Shown here piece by piece: positions 38,221 to 47,638 of a DNA stretch of 64,000 nt. The position numbers and the translations under genes are program-made. The notes below the pieces were generated by a model, which saw nothing but the letters and a program-made list of their open reading frames with translations, did not search any database and had not been told where the DNA came from. The stretch comes from Bordetella holmesii ATCC 51541 (GTDB lineage Bacteria; Pseudomonadota; Gammaproteobacteria; Burkholderiales; Burkholderiaceae_B). The stretch covers positions 496,001-560,000 of the forward strand of contig CP007494.1 of NCBI GenBank assembly GCA_000612485.1, written 5' to 3'. Position 1 is the first letter of the stretch, and each line of letters begins with the position of its first letter.

Positions 38221-39099
38221 TCAAAGGCAGATACGGCTGCGCGACCGTGGCGCGCCGCGCGCGCCACTGCCACGAACCCGCAGCAAGGCGCCATCCATCG
38301 GCCCATCCGCGGCCAGACGCCCGCTGTCGCTGATCGACGTCACGTAAATGTCGGTCAGATCGGCGCCACCAAAACACAGGGATGCCGGGTGACGTACCGG
38401 CAGATCGATACGGACATCGAGCCGGCCCTGCTGGTCGAATCGTGCGATGGCGCCCGCGTGCACCAACGCCGTCCAGAGACCACCTTCGGCATCGAAGCAA
38501 CAGCCATCCGGCGCGGAGCCCAGCGCATCGGTGTCGACGAAGACCTCGCGCGCGGCCAGTGTGCCGTCGGCCGCCATGCGAAAGCGAAACACCGTGCGTT
38601 GCGCACTGTCGCAGACGTAGAAGTGTCGACCCAGCGGATCCGGCCCGGGTCCGTTGACCACCCCAAGTTCGCCGGCCAGCAGCGTCAGCCGCCCTCGAGT
38701 ATCCAGACGATAGAGGCCTCCCAATGGAGGCTCGTCTTCCTTGCGATAGATATGCATGGTGCCGGCGACAAAGCTGCCGTCGGGCATGGCAACGCCATCG
38801 TTGAGCCGCAGATTGGGATGGCTCACGCCCAGGCGGGCCACGATCTGCAGGTGTTCGTCGCGCAGGTCGAACAACGCAAACGCGTCCTTGAGGGCCACCA
38901 CGAGCTGATCGTCGCCGTTGAGGGCAAACGAACCGATGGGTGCGGGCAGTTGCCATTGACGTGACGCCCCGCTGGCCGGATCGATGCACAGAACACGACC
39001 GGCGCGGCAGTCTGCCATCCAGATCCGCTGCCCTGCCTCATCCCATACCGGACACTCTCCCAATGCGGCGCGCGTCGTGCCGATTCTGTCGATCTGCAT
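38221..39099 (-). CDS. SMP-30/gluconolactonase-family protein
   Basis: Six-bladed beta-propeller lactonase of 292 residues. Divalent-metal ligands fit LGECPVWDE (Glu near residue 15), NDGVAMPDGSF (Asn and Asp) and APDGCCFDAEGGLW. Relatives open sugar lactones such as gluconolactone or L-arabinolactone. The gene is convergent with the LysR gene, 6 bases apart. The Arg-rich tail after LLRVRGSG is unusual and may be a divergent end. Confidence 0.88.
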   Translation of the reverse strand: MQIDRIGTTRAALGECPVWDEAGQRIWMADCRAGRVLCIDPASGASRQWQLPAPIGSFALNGDDQLVVALKDAFALFDLRDEHLQIVARLGVSHPNLRLNDGVAMPDGSFVAGTMHIYRKEDEPPLGGLYRLDTRGRLTLLAGELGVVNGPGPDPLGRHFYVCDSAQRTVFRFRMAADGTLAAREVFVDTDALGSAPDGCCFDAEGGLWTALVHAGAIARFDQQGRLDVRIDLPVRHPASLCFGGADLTDIYVTSISDSGRLAADGPMDGALLRVRGSGARGAPRSRSRICL

Positions 39100-39216
39100 C
39101 TGTCGATAGTCTCCTGACCACTCGCATGGTAGCGGCTCGCCGGCGGGCGGAATAGGCCGATTTCCTGCAGAACACAACCAACATTTATGGGGTAAATCCT
39201 GCGCATAACGCGTCCA

Positions 39217-39222
39217 TATAAT
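39217..39222 (+). promoter_or_regulatory. Putative -10 box (TATAAT) of the acyl-CoA operon
   Basis: Perfect TATAAT 70 bases before the first start codon of the operon at 39293. The -35 region is weak. It is the only good sigma-70 box in the 193-base intergenic region. Confidence 0.45.
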
Positions 39223-39292
39223 CCAAAAAAAACCGGCGGCCGGAATCTCAAGGCTTGGCCTGGCCGGTCAATACGACTCGAGGAGACTCACC

Positions 39293-39358
39293 ATGCAGCA
39301 CGCCCATGGCGCAACCGGCGCCCCCGTTTCTTTGTTGTTGCCCGAGGTGCAGGCATGA
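39293..39358 (+). CDS. 21-residue leader or remnant ORF with a strong ribosome site
   Basis: GAGGAGA precedes the ATG at ideal spacing; the ORF (MQHAHGATGAPVSLLLPEVQ-A) ends in an ATGA overlap with the enoyl-CoA hydratase gene. The downstream gene has no ribosome site of its own that looks as good, so the small ORF may deliver ribosomes by coupling. It may instead be the remaining N-terminus of a deleted gene. No family recognised. Confidence 0.45.
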   Translation: MQHAHGATGAPVSLLLPEVQA

Positions 39359-40125
39359 GCGACGACGCCGTCAAGTTCGAAGTCGATGCAGGCGTGGCAT
39401 TGGTCACCCTCAACCGTCCTCCGATCAATGCGCTGAATCGCGAAACCCGCCGCCGTCTGGTGGCCATATTCGATGAGATCTCCGAGCGAGAAGACATTCG
39501 CTGCGCGGTCCTGACCGGCAGCGGCACTGTGTTTTGCGCTGGCACCGACCTCAAAGACCGCCCCGCCGCGGACGTCGCCGGCGACTTCCTCGAACACAAC
39601 CGCATTACTCGCGAAACCGGCAACGCCATCCGCGAATGCAGCAAACCCGTCATCGCTGCCGTCAATGGCGCCGCACTGGGTGCGGGCCTGGGTCTAATGG
39701 CGGCCTGCGACATCATGTATGCCTCGGAGAACGCCACCTTCGGCATGCCCGAGATCAACGTCGGGCTGGCTGGCGGCGCCTCCATGCTGCGCACGCTGTT
39801 TGGCCGCTCGACGCTGCGCCGTATGTTTTTCACCGGCCAGCGTTTGACGGCTCAGGATCTGCTGCGCCGCAACGTGCTCGAAGATGTCCTGCCCGCCGAG
39901 GAACTCTTGCCAGCCGCGTTGGCGCTGGCGCAGGAAATCGCTTCGAAAGCTCCCCTGGCCGTGGTCTACGCCAAGCGCGCCGCCAATCTGGTGGATCTCA
40001 TGCCGCAGCGGGACGCCTACCGCTTCGAGCAGGACTTCACCATGGCGCTTGCCAAGACCGACGACGCGCGCGAAGCCCGCATGGCCTTTCTGGAAAAGCG
40101 CCAACCCAACTTCAAGGGGCGCTGA
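39355..40125 (+). CDS. Enoyl-CoA hydratase/isomerase family protein
   Basis: Crotonase of 256 residues, closely similar in layout to the protein at 22135. Motifs: VLTGSGTVFCAGTDLKDR, NGAALGAGLGLMAACD (Gly replacing the first catalytic Glu) and FGMPEINVGLAGG (second Glu kept). Both proteins end with a similar Lys-Arg-rich FLEKRxPxF tail, suggesting paralogues. It is the first full gene of the operon with CoA ligase, acyl-CoA dehydrogenase and SDR genes. Confidence 0.92.
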   Translation: MSDDAVKFEVDAGVALVTLNRPPINALNRETRRRLVAIFDEISEREDIRCAVLTGSGTVFCAGTDLKDRPAADVAGDFLEHNRITRETGNAIRECSKPVIAAVNGAALGAGLGLMAACDIMYASENATFGMPEINVGLAGGASMLRTLFGRSTLRRMFFTGQRLTAQDLLRRNVLEDVLPAEELLPAALALAQEIASKAPLAVVYAKRAANLVDLMPQRDAYRFEQDFTMALAKTDDAREARMAFLEKRQPNFKGR

Positions 40126-40127
40126 GC

Positions 40128-42260
40128 ATGACCGCAGTGACGCAACGCCCCGGCGCCGGGCTTGAGTATTTTTTCGACGCACAAGGCATCGCCGTGATCG
40201 GTGCCTCGGATGACATCACCAAAATTGGCGGCCGGCCGGTGCACATGCTGATCAAGTATGGCTATGCCGGCCCGGTCTACCCCATCAACCCCAAGGGCGG
40301 TACCGTACAGGGTTTGCCCGCTTACGCGAACGTGCGCGACACCCCGACGGTGCCGCAACTGGCCATCCTGGCTGTGCCGGCATCGGCCACTGCAGCCGCA
40401 TTGCGAGACTGCGCCACGCGTGGCGTCAAAGCCGCCATTGTGCTGTCTTCCGGTTTCGTCGAAGCCGGCCCGCAGGGTGCGGCATTGCAGGCCGAACTCG
40501 TGCAGATAGGCCGCGACCATGACATGCGGATACTGGGGCCGAACTGCCTGGGCGCTGTCAACGTGGCCGACCGCCTGATCGGATCGTTCTCGATCGCACT
40601 CGAAGAGAACATGCCTGCCGCCGGCCACGTTGGCATCGTTTCGCAATCGGGCAATGTGGGTAGCCACACCATGCAAAGCGTCGCGCGGCGTGGCATGGGC
40701 GTGAGCCGCTTCATCGCCACCGGAAATGAAGCCGATGTTGACGTAGCCGATGGTATCGCCGCTCTGGCGCAGGACCCCTCCACTCGCATCATTCTGTGCT
40801 GCATGGAAACGTGCCGCCACGCCGGCAAACTCATCGACGCCTTGCGCATGGCGCGGGATCTCGGAAAACCCGTCATCGTGCTCAAGATAGGCTCCACGGA
40901 AAAGGGGCAGGCTGCCGCAGCGTCGCACACGGGTGCCCTGACAGGCTCGGATGCCGTGATCGACGCTATTTTTCGCCGCCATGGCGTGCTGCGCGTGCGT
41001 TCGGTCGAGGCGCTGATCGACATCGGCCATGCCGCCTCACTGCTGATGCCGAACCGCCTGCCACGTACCGACGCGGTAACCCTTGTGGCCGCATCGGGAG
41101 GGTTTGGCATCATGATGGCCGACGCCATGAGCGAGGCGGGCATGGTTCTGCCCGCGCTGGCCGAGCACACCCAGCAGCGTATTCGCGAGGCAGTTCCCAC
41201 CGCCAGCACAGGCAACCCTGTCGATGCGTCGGCACAAATGTCCAGCCGGCCCGACATCCTGCTCAAGATGCTGACCGCGTTGCTGGACGATCCCGCCGAG
41301 GGTGCGCTGGTGCTGTTCATGTCGCTGTCGCTCTACAACACGCGCTTGCGCGGCATCTACCTGCAGGCGCTGGCCGAGGTCAGGGCCAGCCATCCCGACC
41401 GCCTGCTCATGATCATCAGCCAGGGCCCGGCCGATGCGGTCGAACAGATTACGGCGCTGGGCATTCCCGTGTTCGCCAGCATCGATTCTGCGGCCACCGG
41501 GCTGGCCGGCCTCTTGCAGCTGGGCCGCTTGCAGGCGGGCGCGCCTGCGCCTGCCTCGATGGCGCCCGCCGAACCCGTCGACACGACGGTCTTTCGCAAT
41601 GAGTTCGAAGCCAAACGGGCATTGGCGCGGGCGGGCATCGATGTGCCGCAGGAAATCATCGCTCACAACGCCGACGATGCGGCTCGCGCCGCCGACGCGA
41701 TCGGCTACCCCGTCGTCGTGAAGGTCGTCTCCGAGGACATCGCGCACAAGACCGAAGCCGGTGGCGTGGCGCTCAACCTGACGGACGCGGTCTCTCTGCG
41801 CCAAGCCTACGCCCAGGTTCTGAGCAACGCGGCCCGCCACGCGCCCCAGGCACGTATCGATGGCGTGCTGGTCGCACCGATGCTGCGTGGTGGCACGGAA
41901 CTGATCGCCGGCATTTCGCAGGACCCGGTCTTTGGCCCCATCGTCATGGTGGGCATGGGCGGCATCTACGCCGAAGTGCTCAAGGACGTCGCCGTGCAGG
42001 CCGTCCCCGTTAGCGAGCACGAGGCCCTGGAGATGATCCGTTCGCTCAAAATGTTTGCGATTCTCGATGGCGCGCGGGGTCAAGCCAAGGCCGATATCGA
42101 GACGGCCGCACGCACGGTCGCCCGGCTGTCGGCATTTGCCTACCGGCACCGGGATGACATCGCCGAGATCGACATGAACCCCATTCTGGTCCGGCCGCAA
42201 GGCCAGGGCGTGGTCGTACTCGACGCCCTGATGGTCCCGCGCACCCACCCCGTACCTTGA
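40128..42260 (+). CDS. Acetate-CoA ligase (ADP-forming)-family acyl-CoA synthetase
   Basis: A 710-residue single-chain enzyme of the NDP-forming acyl-CoA synthetase family. It has a CoA-binding domain (IAVIGASDDITKIGGRPVH), a succinyl-CoA-ligase-like domain with the phosphorylated His in ASHTGALTGSD (about residue 265) and a C-terminal ATP-grasp domain (residues about 490-700, YPVVVKVVSEDIAHKTEAGG). It forms acyl-CoA from an acid, ATP and CoA, releasing ADP. It starts two bases after the hydratase stop. Confidence 0.92.
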   Translation: MTAVTQRPGAGLEYFFDAQGIAVIGASDDITKIGGRPVHMLIKYGYAGPVYPINPKGGTVQGLPAYANVRDTPTVPQLAILAVPASATAAALRDCATRGVKAAIVLSSGFVEAGPQGAALQAELVQIGRDHDMRILGPNCLGAVNVADRLIGSFSIALEENMPAAGHVGIVSQSGNVGSHTMQSVARRGMGVSRFIATGNEADVDVADGIAALAQDPSTRIILCCMETCRHAGKLIDALRMARDLGKPVIVLKIGSTEKGQAAAASHTGALTGSDAVIDAIFRRHGVLRVRSVEALIDIGHAASLLMPNRLPRTDAVTLVAASGGFGIMMADAMSEAGMVLPALAEHTQQRIREAVPTASTGNPVDASAQMSSRPDILLKMLTALLDDPAEGALVLFMSLSLYNTRLRGIYLQALAEVRASHPDRLLMIISQGPADAVEQITALGIPVFASIDSAATGLAGLLQLGRLQAGAPAPASMAPAEPVDTTVFRNEFEAKRALARAGIDVPQEIIAHNADDAARAADAIGYPVVVKVVSEDIAHKTEAGGVALNLTDAVSLRQAYAQVLSNAARHAPQARIDGVLVAPMLRGGTELIAGISQDPVFGPIVMVGMGGIYAEVLKDVAVQAVPVSEHEALEMIRSLKMFAILDGARGQAKADIETAARTVARLSAFAYRHRDDIAEIDMNPILVRPQGQGVVVLDALMVPRTHPVP

Positions 42261-42268
42261 GGATACGC

Positions 42269-43989
42269 ATGCACTTCGATCACCACGTCGCGGTTCCGGA
42301 CCCGGCAACCGGCCCCGCGGTTTACCGTCAGCACGCGCGCACCTGGCTGCGCGCCAACCTGCCCGAGTTCATGCGTAGCGACAGCCCGGAGTGGCGCACG
42401 CCCACGCTGGCCGAAAGCAGCGCCTGGGAGGCCGCCATGTATCAAGCCGGCCTGGCCGGCATGACCTGGCCCAAGACCTATGGCGGCCATGGCCTGACCC
42501 TGCGCGAGCACCTTGCCGTCAACAAGGAAATCGGGCCCTGCCCATGCCGGAAAGCGTCAGCTCCATTGGCAAGGAGCTTGCCGGCCCCATCATCATGGCC
42601 GTCGGTACCGAAGCCCAGAAGCAGGCCTTTCTGCCCAACATCCTGGCTATGAAACAGTACTGGTGCCAGGGCTTCTCCGAACCCGACGCCGGGTCGGATT
42701 TGGCAAGGCTGCGCACCAAGGCGGTCCAAGAGGGCGACCATTGGCGCATCAACGGTCAGAAAATCTGGACCAGCGGCGCGGCCAAGGCGCACGACTGCCT
42801 GCTGCTCGCTCGTACCGGAACCGTCGCCGACAAGCACCGAGGCCTGGTGATGTTTGCCGTGCCCATGGACACGCCGGGCATACGCGTGGCGCCCATCAAA
42901 TCCATCGACGGGAAATCCTCGTTTGCCGAGGTGTTCTTCGATGACGTGGTCGTACCCGACAGCGCGCGCCTTGGCGCGCCCGATGAGGGCTGGAACGCCG
43001 CCATTCGCGTGCTGTCCATCGAACGCGCCACAAACCGCATGTACCGCCCATGGCGTTTCGAATGCGAATTGCGCCAGCTCATCGCCGCCTGCAAATCGGA
43101 CCGCCAACTGGCTGTCACGCTGGACGACGGCTATTTTCAGCGCCGGGTCGGCGATCTCGTCGGCCAGATCGATGGCCTGAAAGGACTGGTGGAACTGACC
43201 GTCGAGCGCATGATGCGCGGCGAGACCATCGGCGCCCGTGGCTCGTTGACCAAGCTTTACTGGTCGGAATGCCATCAGGCCTTTGCGGATCTGGCGCTGT
43301 CCGGCACGCCGCACGCCACGACGTTGGTCCGCGCCGAACGGCTCGCCGGCATCGCCTGGCAAGGCAGTGTGCAGTCCGGACATGCTCGCGTGGACCAAGG
43401 GCCCGTCGATTGGCTTCTGGTTGCCGACGGCGACGGAGCGAGCCTGCTCGACCTGTCGGCCGCCGTCGGGCAGGACCAGGCATGCCTGGATCCTAAGCAG
43501 CCGCAGACGTGGTTCGAGCTGCAAGGCACGCCCGTGCTGGCGCGTCTGGATGCCGCGGCCTGGGTGGCGCTTCAACATCGCGCACGTATCCTGCTCGCCG
43601 AATTCGCCAATGGCGCGGCCGAAGGCGCCTTGCAGGCGGCAGCGACCTACATGGCCACCCGCGTGCAATTTGGCCGCCCGCTGTCGACCAAGCAGGCGGT
43701 ACGCCATCTTCTGGCGCGCATGCGCTTGCTCCAGGATGTCTCCAGCGCGGCCATCCGCCGTGCCACGCTGTGCGACGAGTATGGCGCGCAGCGCGATGAC
43801 CGTCCCGCTCTGGTCGGCGCGCTGGGCAATGCCGCCTATGTCATCGAGAAAGCCATCCATCTGCACGGCGGCATGGGGTTTACCTGGGAGCTGCCGCTGC
43901 ACCGCGCGCTGCGCGCCGTGCGCAAGCTGGATGCGGCCTTCGGCGGCCTGTCGCGCGACACCGGTCGCGCCTATATTCAATCGGTATAA
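42269..43989 (+). pseudogene. Tandem acyl-CoA dehydrogenase, frameshifted and internally deleted
   Basis: A second two-module ACAD, in the opposite module order to the one at 15652. Module 1 has WCQGFSEPDAGSDLARL and WRINGQKIWTSGA; module 2 ends AIHLHGGMGFTWELPLHRA. The frame breaks in the G3 run at 42533-42535; G4 gives NKEIGALPMPES. At the module junction, KLYWSECHQAFADLALSG runs directly into TPHATTLVRAERLAG. The last part of module 1, with the usual EIQRNI segment, and the start of module 2 are missing, about 190 residues compared with the 769-residue fusion. The enzyme is probably inactive. Confidence 0.83.
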
Positions 43990-43993
43990 CACC

Positions 43994-44752
43994 ATGACAC
44001 AGCAACAAGACCTCACTGAACGCGTCGCCCTGGTTACCGGTGCCGGCATAGGCCGTGCAACCGCGCATCTGCTGGCCGCGCGAGGCGCCATCGTCGGCGT
44101 CAATGACCTCAAGCAGGACCTGGTCGAGGCCACCGTCGCGAGCATCACCGCCGCGGGCGGCCGCGCCTTTGCCGTCACGCAGAACGTGTCCACGCGCGAG
44201 GGCATCACCCAGGCCGTGCAGAGCGCCGCCGGCCATGGCGGCCGGTTCGACATTCTGATCAACAACGCGGCCTGGGTACGCTACCAAAGCGTGCCGGAGA
44301 TTCAGCCCGAGACCATGGACCGCATGCTGGATATCGGCTTCAAGGCCGTGGTCTGGGGCATCCAGGCCGCGGCCGCCGCGATGGACGGCGCGCGCGGTGG
44401 CGCGATCGTCAACGTCGCCTCCACGGCAGCGCTGAAATCCGCGCCCAACTCCATCGTCTATTCCGGCATCAAGGCCGGCATCCTGGGCATCACCCGGGCC
44501 GCGGCCGCTGAGTTGGGCGCACAGAACATTCGCGTCAACGCGGTCTGCCCGTCAGCCGTACCGACCGAAGGCACCCAGCGCAATCGCAATGCCGAGCGCG
44601 ACGCCCGACGCGTGGCCAGCACGCCCATGGGCCGTCTGGGAACCGTGGAGGACATCGCCAGCGGCATCGCGTTTCTGGCCAGCGACGAGGCGCGCTTCAT
44701 CACCGCGCAAGGCCTGGTCGTCGACGGCGGCATTACCTTCACCACGCTGTGA
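43994..44752 (+). CDS. SDR-family oxidoreductase with a shortened cofactor loop
   Basis: Short-chain dehydrogenase of 252 residues. Catalytic Ser-Tyr-Lys are present (STAALKSAPNSIVYSGIKAG), as are NNAAW and the C-terminal VDGGITF. The nucleotide-binding motif is TGAGIG (residues 15-20, 44036-44053) instead of TGxxxGIG: two residues are missing, as expected from an in-frame 6-base loss. That loop holds the cofactor pyrophosphate, so NAD(P) binding may be impaired. Its stop overlaps the start of the next gene (TGATG). Confidence 0.9.
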   Translation: MTQQQDLTERVALVTGAGIGRATAHLLAARGAIVGVNDLKQDLVEATVASITAAGGRAFAVTQNVSTREGITQAVQSAAGHGGRFDILINNAAWVRYQSVPEIQPETMDRMLDIGFKAVVWGIQAAAAAMDGARGGAIVNVASTAALKSAPNSIVYSGIKAGILGITRAAAAELGAQNIRVNAVCPSAVPTEGTQRNRNAERDARRVASTPMGRLGTVEDIASGIAFLASDEARFITAQGLVVDGGITFTTL

Positions 44753-45915
44753 TGGAGACGGTTCTACTGACTGGAGCGGCCAGCGGCATCGGACGGGCCA
44801 CGGCACGGCAACTGGCCCGCAGCGGCCAACGCTGTGTGCTGGTCGACCGCAATGCACAGGCCTTGCAAACCCTGGCCGATGAGCTCGGTGGCCCGCATTT
44901 GCACCGTGTGGCCGATCTGACCGATGCGCAGCAGATCGCGGCACTGGCACACGACATGCCGGCGCTGGATGCGCTCATCAACAATGCCGGCATGACCGAT
45001 GACAGCAACCTGCCCGTCATCGAGCAGAACCCTACCGGCTGGCAGCGTCTGCTCGACCTGAACCTGCACGCACCCGCACGGCTCGTGCAAGCGCTGGACG
45101 GCCGCCTGCTCGCCGGCGCGCGCATCATCAACGTGGCCTCGGGCGCCGGGCTGCGCGCCATCCCCTGGCGCGGCGCCTACAGCCCCAGCAAGGCAGGTCT
45201 GATCGCGCAGACGCGCGCCATGGCTGCCGCCCTGCCCGCCTACCGTTTCACCGTGCTTTGCCCAGGCTTCGTGCGCACGGAGCTAGTGGCCAACCTGATC
45301 GATGCAGGCCGACTCGACCCCGCCAGAGCGGTAGCCAAGATTCCTCTGGGCCGCCTGGGCGACCCCCAGGACCTGGCGTGCGCCCTGAGTTTTCTGGCCA
45401 GCGCCGAGGCCGCCGTGCTGCCCGCCGACATGCTTTGCGTCGACGGCGGATCGTCCATCTTTGGTGGCAGCCAGGCCTACCTCCCCACTCCGCATCTGCC
45501 CGTGGCCTGTGATACGCCGCTTGCCCTGCGCGTGCACGGCCCTTGGCAAGGCCCCAGGGAGTACGGCACACAGGGCTACCCCGCGGTGCTGGATACCCGG
45601 GTGCTGAGCGCGGCTCCCGGTCAACGGCTGGCCGCCATTGTTCAAGCCGCAAGCCAGGCCGGCCTTCAAGGTGCGGCAAGCCTGACGCTGCTGCTGCCGC
45701 GCGATCCGCATACCTGCTGGCAGACAGCCGGCGAGCGTGGTGCCGCTCGCATGCTGGTCTCCACTCTCGCCTGCGAGTGGGGCCCTCACGCCACACGCGT
45801 CAACGCGCTCGAGATTGCGCCTGACAGCGATGTGCAGGCCTATTTACCGCTCGTGCGCTTCATGGCCGGAGCGCAAGCGCAGTACCTCACCGGCCAGACA
45901 CTGGGCAGCCCATGA
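44752..45915 (+). CDS. Tandem SDR protein with a degenerate second domain
   Basis: A 387-residue protein. Domain 1 (1-245) is a complete SDR: TGAASGIGR, NNAG, SGAGLRAIPWRGAYSPSKAG and a C-terminal CVDGGSSIFGG. Domain 2 (about 265-387) resembles the second half of an SDR (ARMLVSTLACEWGPHATRVNALEIAP... AQYLTGQTL), with no cofactor motif and no Tyr-Lys pair. Fused, inactive SDR halves may serve as a dimer partner. It is coupled to neighbours at both ends (TGATG, ATGA). Confidence 0.87.
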   Translation: METVLLTGAASGIGRATARQLARSGQRCVLVDRNAQALQTLADELGGPHLHRVADLTDAQQIAALAHDMPALDALINNAGMTDDSNLPVIEQNPTGWQRLLDLNLHAPARLVQALDGRLLAGARIINVASGAGLRAIPWRGAYSPSKAGLIAQTRAMAAALPAYRFTVLCPGFVRTELVANLIDAGRLDPARAVAKIPLGRLGDPQDLACALSFLASAEAAVLPADMLCVDGGSSIFGGSQAYLPTPHLPVACDTPLALRVHGPWQGPREYGTQGYPAVLDTRVLSAAPGQRLAAIVQAASQAGLQGAASLTLLLPRDPHTCWQTAGERGAARMLVSTLACEWGPHATRVNALEIAPDSDVQAYLPLVRFMAGAQAQYLTGQTLGSP

Positions 45916-46637
45916 AGCCATCTGACGTCGACACCATCAAAGCGAATTTCATTGCGGCACGCGGCTACTGGCGCCCCTGGAACGAAGCCCTATTGCGCGG
46001 CAATCCTGCCTTCATCGAACGCTATGCGGCCTATGCGGGCCATCCCGCACGCACCGGCCCGCTCTCGGCACGCATGGTGGAGTTGATCTATATCGCCCTG
46101 GATGCCTCTGCCACTCATCTGTATGAACCCGGCCTGACCACGCACCTGCGTCTGGCCCGCCAGGCGGGGGCCTCCGAAGCCGACCTGTTCGACGTCTTGC
46201 ACCGAGTCACGCTGCAAGGTCTGAGCGCGGTGTTTCACGCCGCCGACCTCCTGCACGAGGCCCTGCCCCTGCCGCCCCTGGCCCCTGGCCACGCCCTGCG
46301 CGCGCGTATCGACGCGGCGTGGCCCGAGCATGCAGACAGCCTGGTGCGCCTTGCCGCGGCGGACCCCGACTACGTGACGGTGCTGCTGGATTTTCTCGAA
46401 CTGGGCCGCCCGCAAGACGGACTGGACGCCGGAGAGTGTTTGTTGGTTGATCTGGCCTTGCGCGCCTGTTTCACGCATGCGGATACGGACGCCACGCGCA
46501 AGCTCATTCAACGAGGCGTGACCACGGGTGTGGGCCGGGCGGCCATGCTGCAAACCATGCAGTTGGGCGCGCATCTCGCCGTCCATGGCGCGGCACTGGG
46601 CGCCACCGTGCACGCCCGGGAATCGACCGAAACGTAG
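45912..46637 (+). CDS. Carboxymuconolactone decarboxylase/AhpD-like protein, two repeats
   Basis: A 241-residue all-helical protein. The first repeat (about 45-120) has the ARMVELIYIALDAS...HLRLARQAGASEADLFDVL pattern of CMD/AhpD proteins. The second (about 150-235) has GECLLVDLALRACFTHADTDATRKLIQRG. AhpD-type CxxC is absent. It is the last gene of the operon with CoA ligase, ACAD and SDRs and starts inside the preceding stop. Function unassigned; a decarboxylase or hydratase role on a cyclic acid is possible. Confidence 0.8.
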   Translation: MKPSDVDTIKANFIAARGYWRPWNEALLRGNPAFIERYAAYAGHPARTGPLSARMVELIYIALDASATHLYEPGLTTHLRLARQAGASEADLFDVLHRVTLQGLSAVFHAADLLHEALPLPPLAPGHALRARIDAAWPEHADSLVRLAAADPDYVTVLLDFLELGRPQDGLDAGECLLVDLALRACFTHADTDATRKLIQRGVTTGVGRAAMLQTMQLGAHLAVHGAALGATVHARESTET

Positions 46638-46670
46638 GTTCACCGGCCGGCGGGACCTTGCCGCAAGCGC

Positions 46671-47473
46671 TCAGGGCGGCGTTCTATCCTGCTTGCGCGC
46701 CGACGCCTCGAACTCGCGCGCCAGCTCCAGCAGCTCGCGCTTGTAGTCGTCCAGACTGCCTTCATAGGATTCCAGAAACAGATCCTGCCGCGCTTTATTC
46801 ATCGCTTCCGAGGCCACCGCCTGCCGAACCGCCGCGGCCAGCTTCTCCCGTATGGCGGCGTCGACACCCGTGCGCACGGCCACGCTATAGCTGCTGTGAG
46901 ACACCATGTCGGGAATGCCCAGCTCGGCAAATGTCTTCACGCCGGGGAGGTGGCTGACGCCGCCCGGGCGGCCAGCGTGGAGTAGGTTCCCACCCCCAGA
47001 TCAGCGGTACCGATGTCGAGTTCGCGCGTTAAGCCTTTGAGGTCGCTGAGCTGTGTCCATCCGCGATCGGCCGGGACGATGAAGGCATAGCTATTCTGGC
47101 CCAGCGGAGCGAGAATCTCAAAATCCGAAAACTCGTAGCCCGCGCCTGGAGTCATGATCTTGGCGCTGTAGAAACCCTCGGCGTGGACCAGTAAGGTATA
47201 GCCGTCCGCCGGACGGCTCTTGACGGCCTGTATGCCGATGGCCGAACCGGCTCCGGGCCGGTTTTCCACCACCACCGACTGGCCCAGGATTTTGCCCAGT
47301 TCCTGCGCAAAGGCGCGCGAAATCCCGTCCGTGGCCGCTCCAGGCGGATACGGCACAACCAGCCGCAAAGGCTTGTCCGGATAATCGGTGGGCGCCGCGC
47401 CGGCGGCGACGGCAAAAAAGGTGCAGAAGGCCGCGCTGCCCAGCAGCAGACGGCGACGAATAGCCAGAGTCAT
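46671..47473 (-). pseudogene. Bug/TctC-family receptor with internal deletion
   Basis: N-terminal part (47473-46970) is normal: signal peptide ending [21 protein letters not shown] and [16 protein letters not shown]. After TYSTLAARA the frame changes and the sequence jumps to [14 protein letters not shown], which belongs about 70 residues further on in the family. So about 200 bases are missing around 46945-46970 with a frame change. The C-terminal part is intact. Loss of the central binding lobe makes it non-functional. This is the one frame break here that is not a single-base event. Confidence 0.88.
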
Positions 47474-47589
47474 GGATCGCTCTTTTCGGTTGTCCCCTTC
47501 TGAAGTGTATCGATCGCTGCACCTGCGATTCCCCCTCCTGCGCGCAGTTGTGAACTGCGGTTTGAGCTATAGGAAATTCAGCCGGGCTA

Positions 47590-47597
47590 CCTAGAAT
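47590..47597 (+). promoter_or_regulatory. Putative -10 element (CCTAGAAT) for the Bug gene
   Basis: The same octamer as at 18089 and, reversed, 18002; it ends 41 bases before the start codon. AGCTATAGGAAATTC lies just upstream at 47565-47579. Confidence 0.4.
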
Positions 47598-47638
47598 TTA
47601 GGGGTTTCACATAACTCAAAGATTCGGGAGACAACGCA

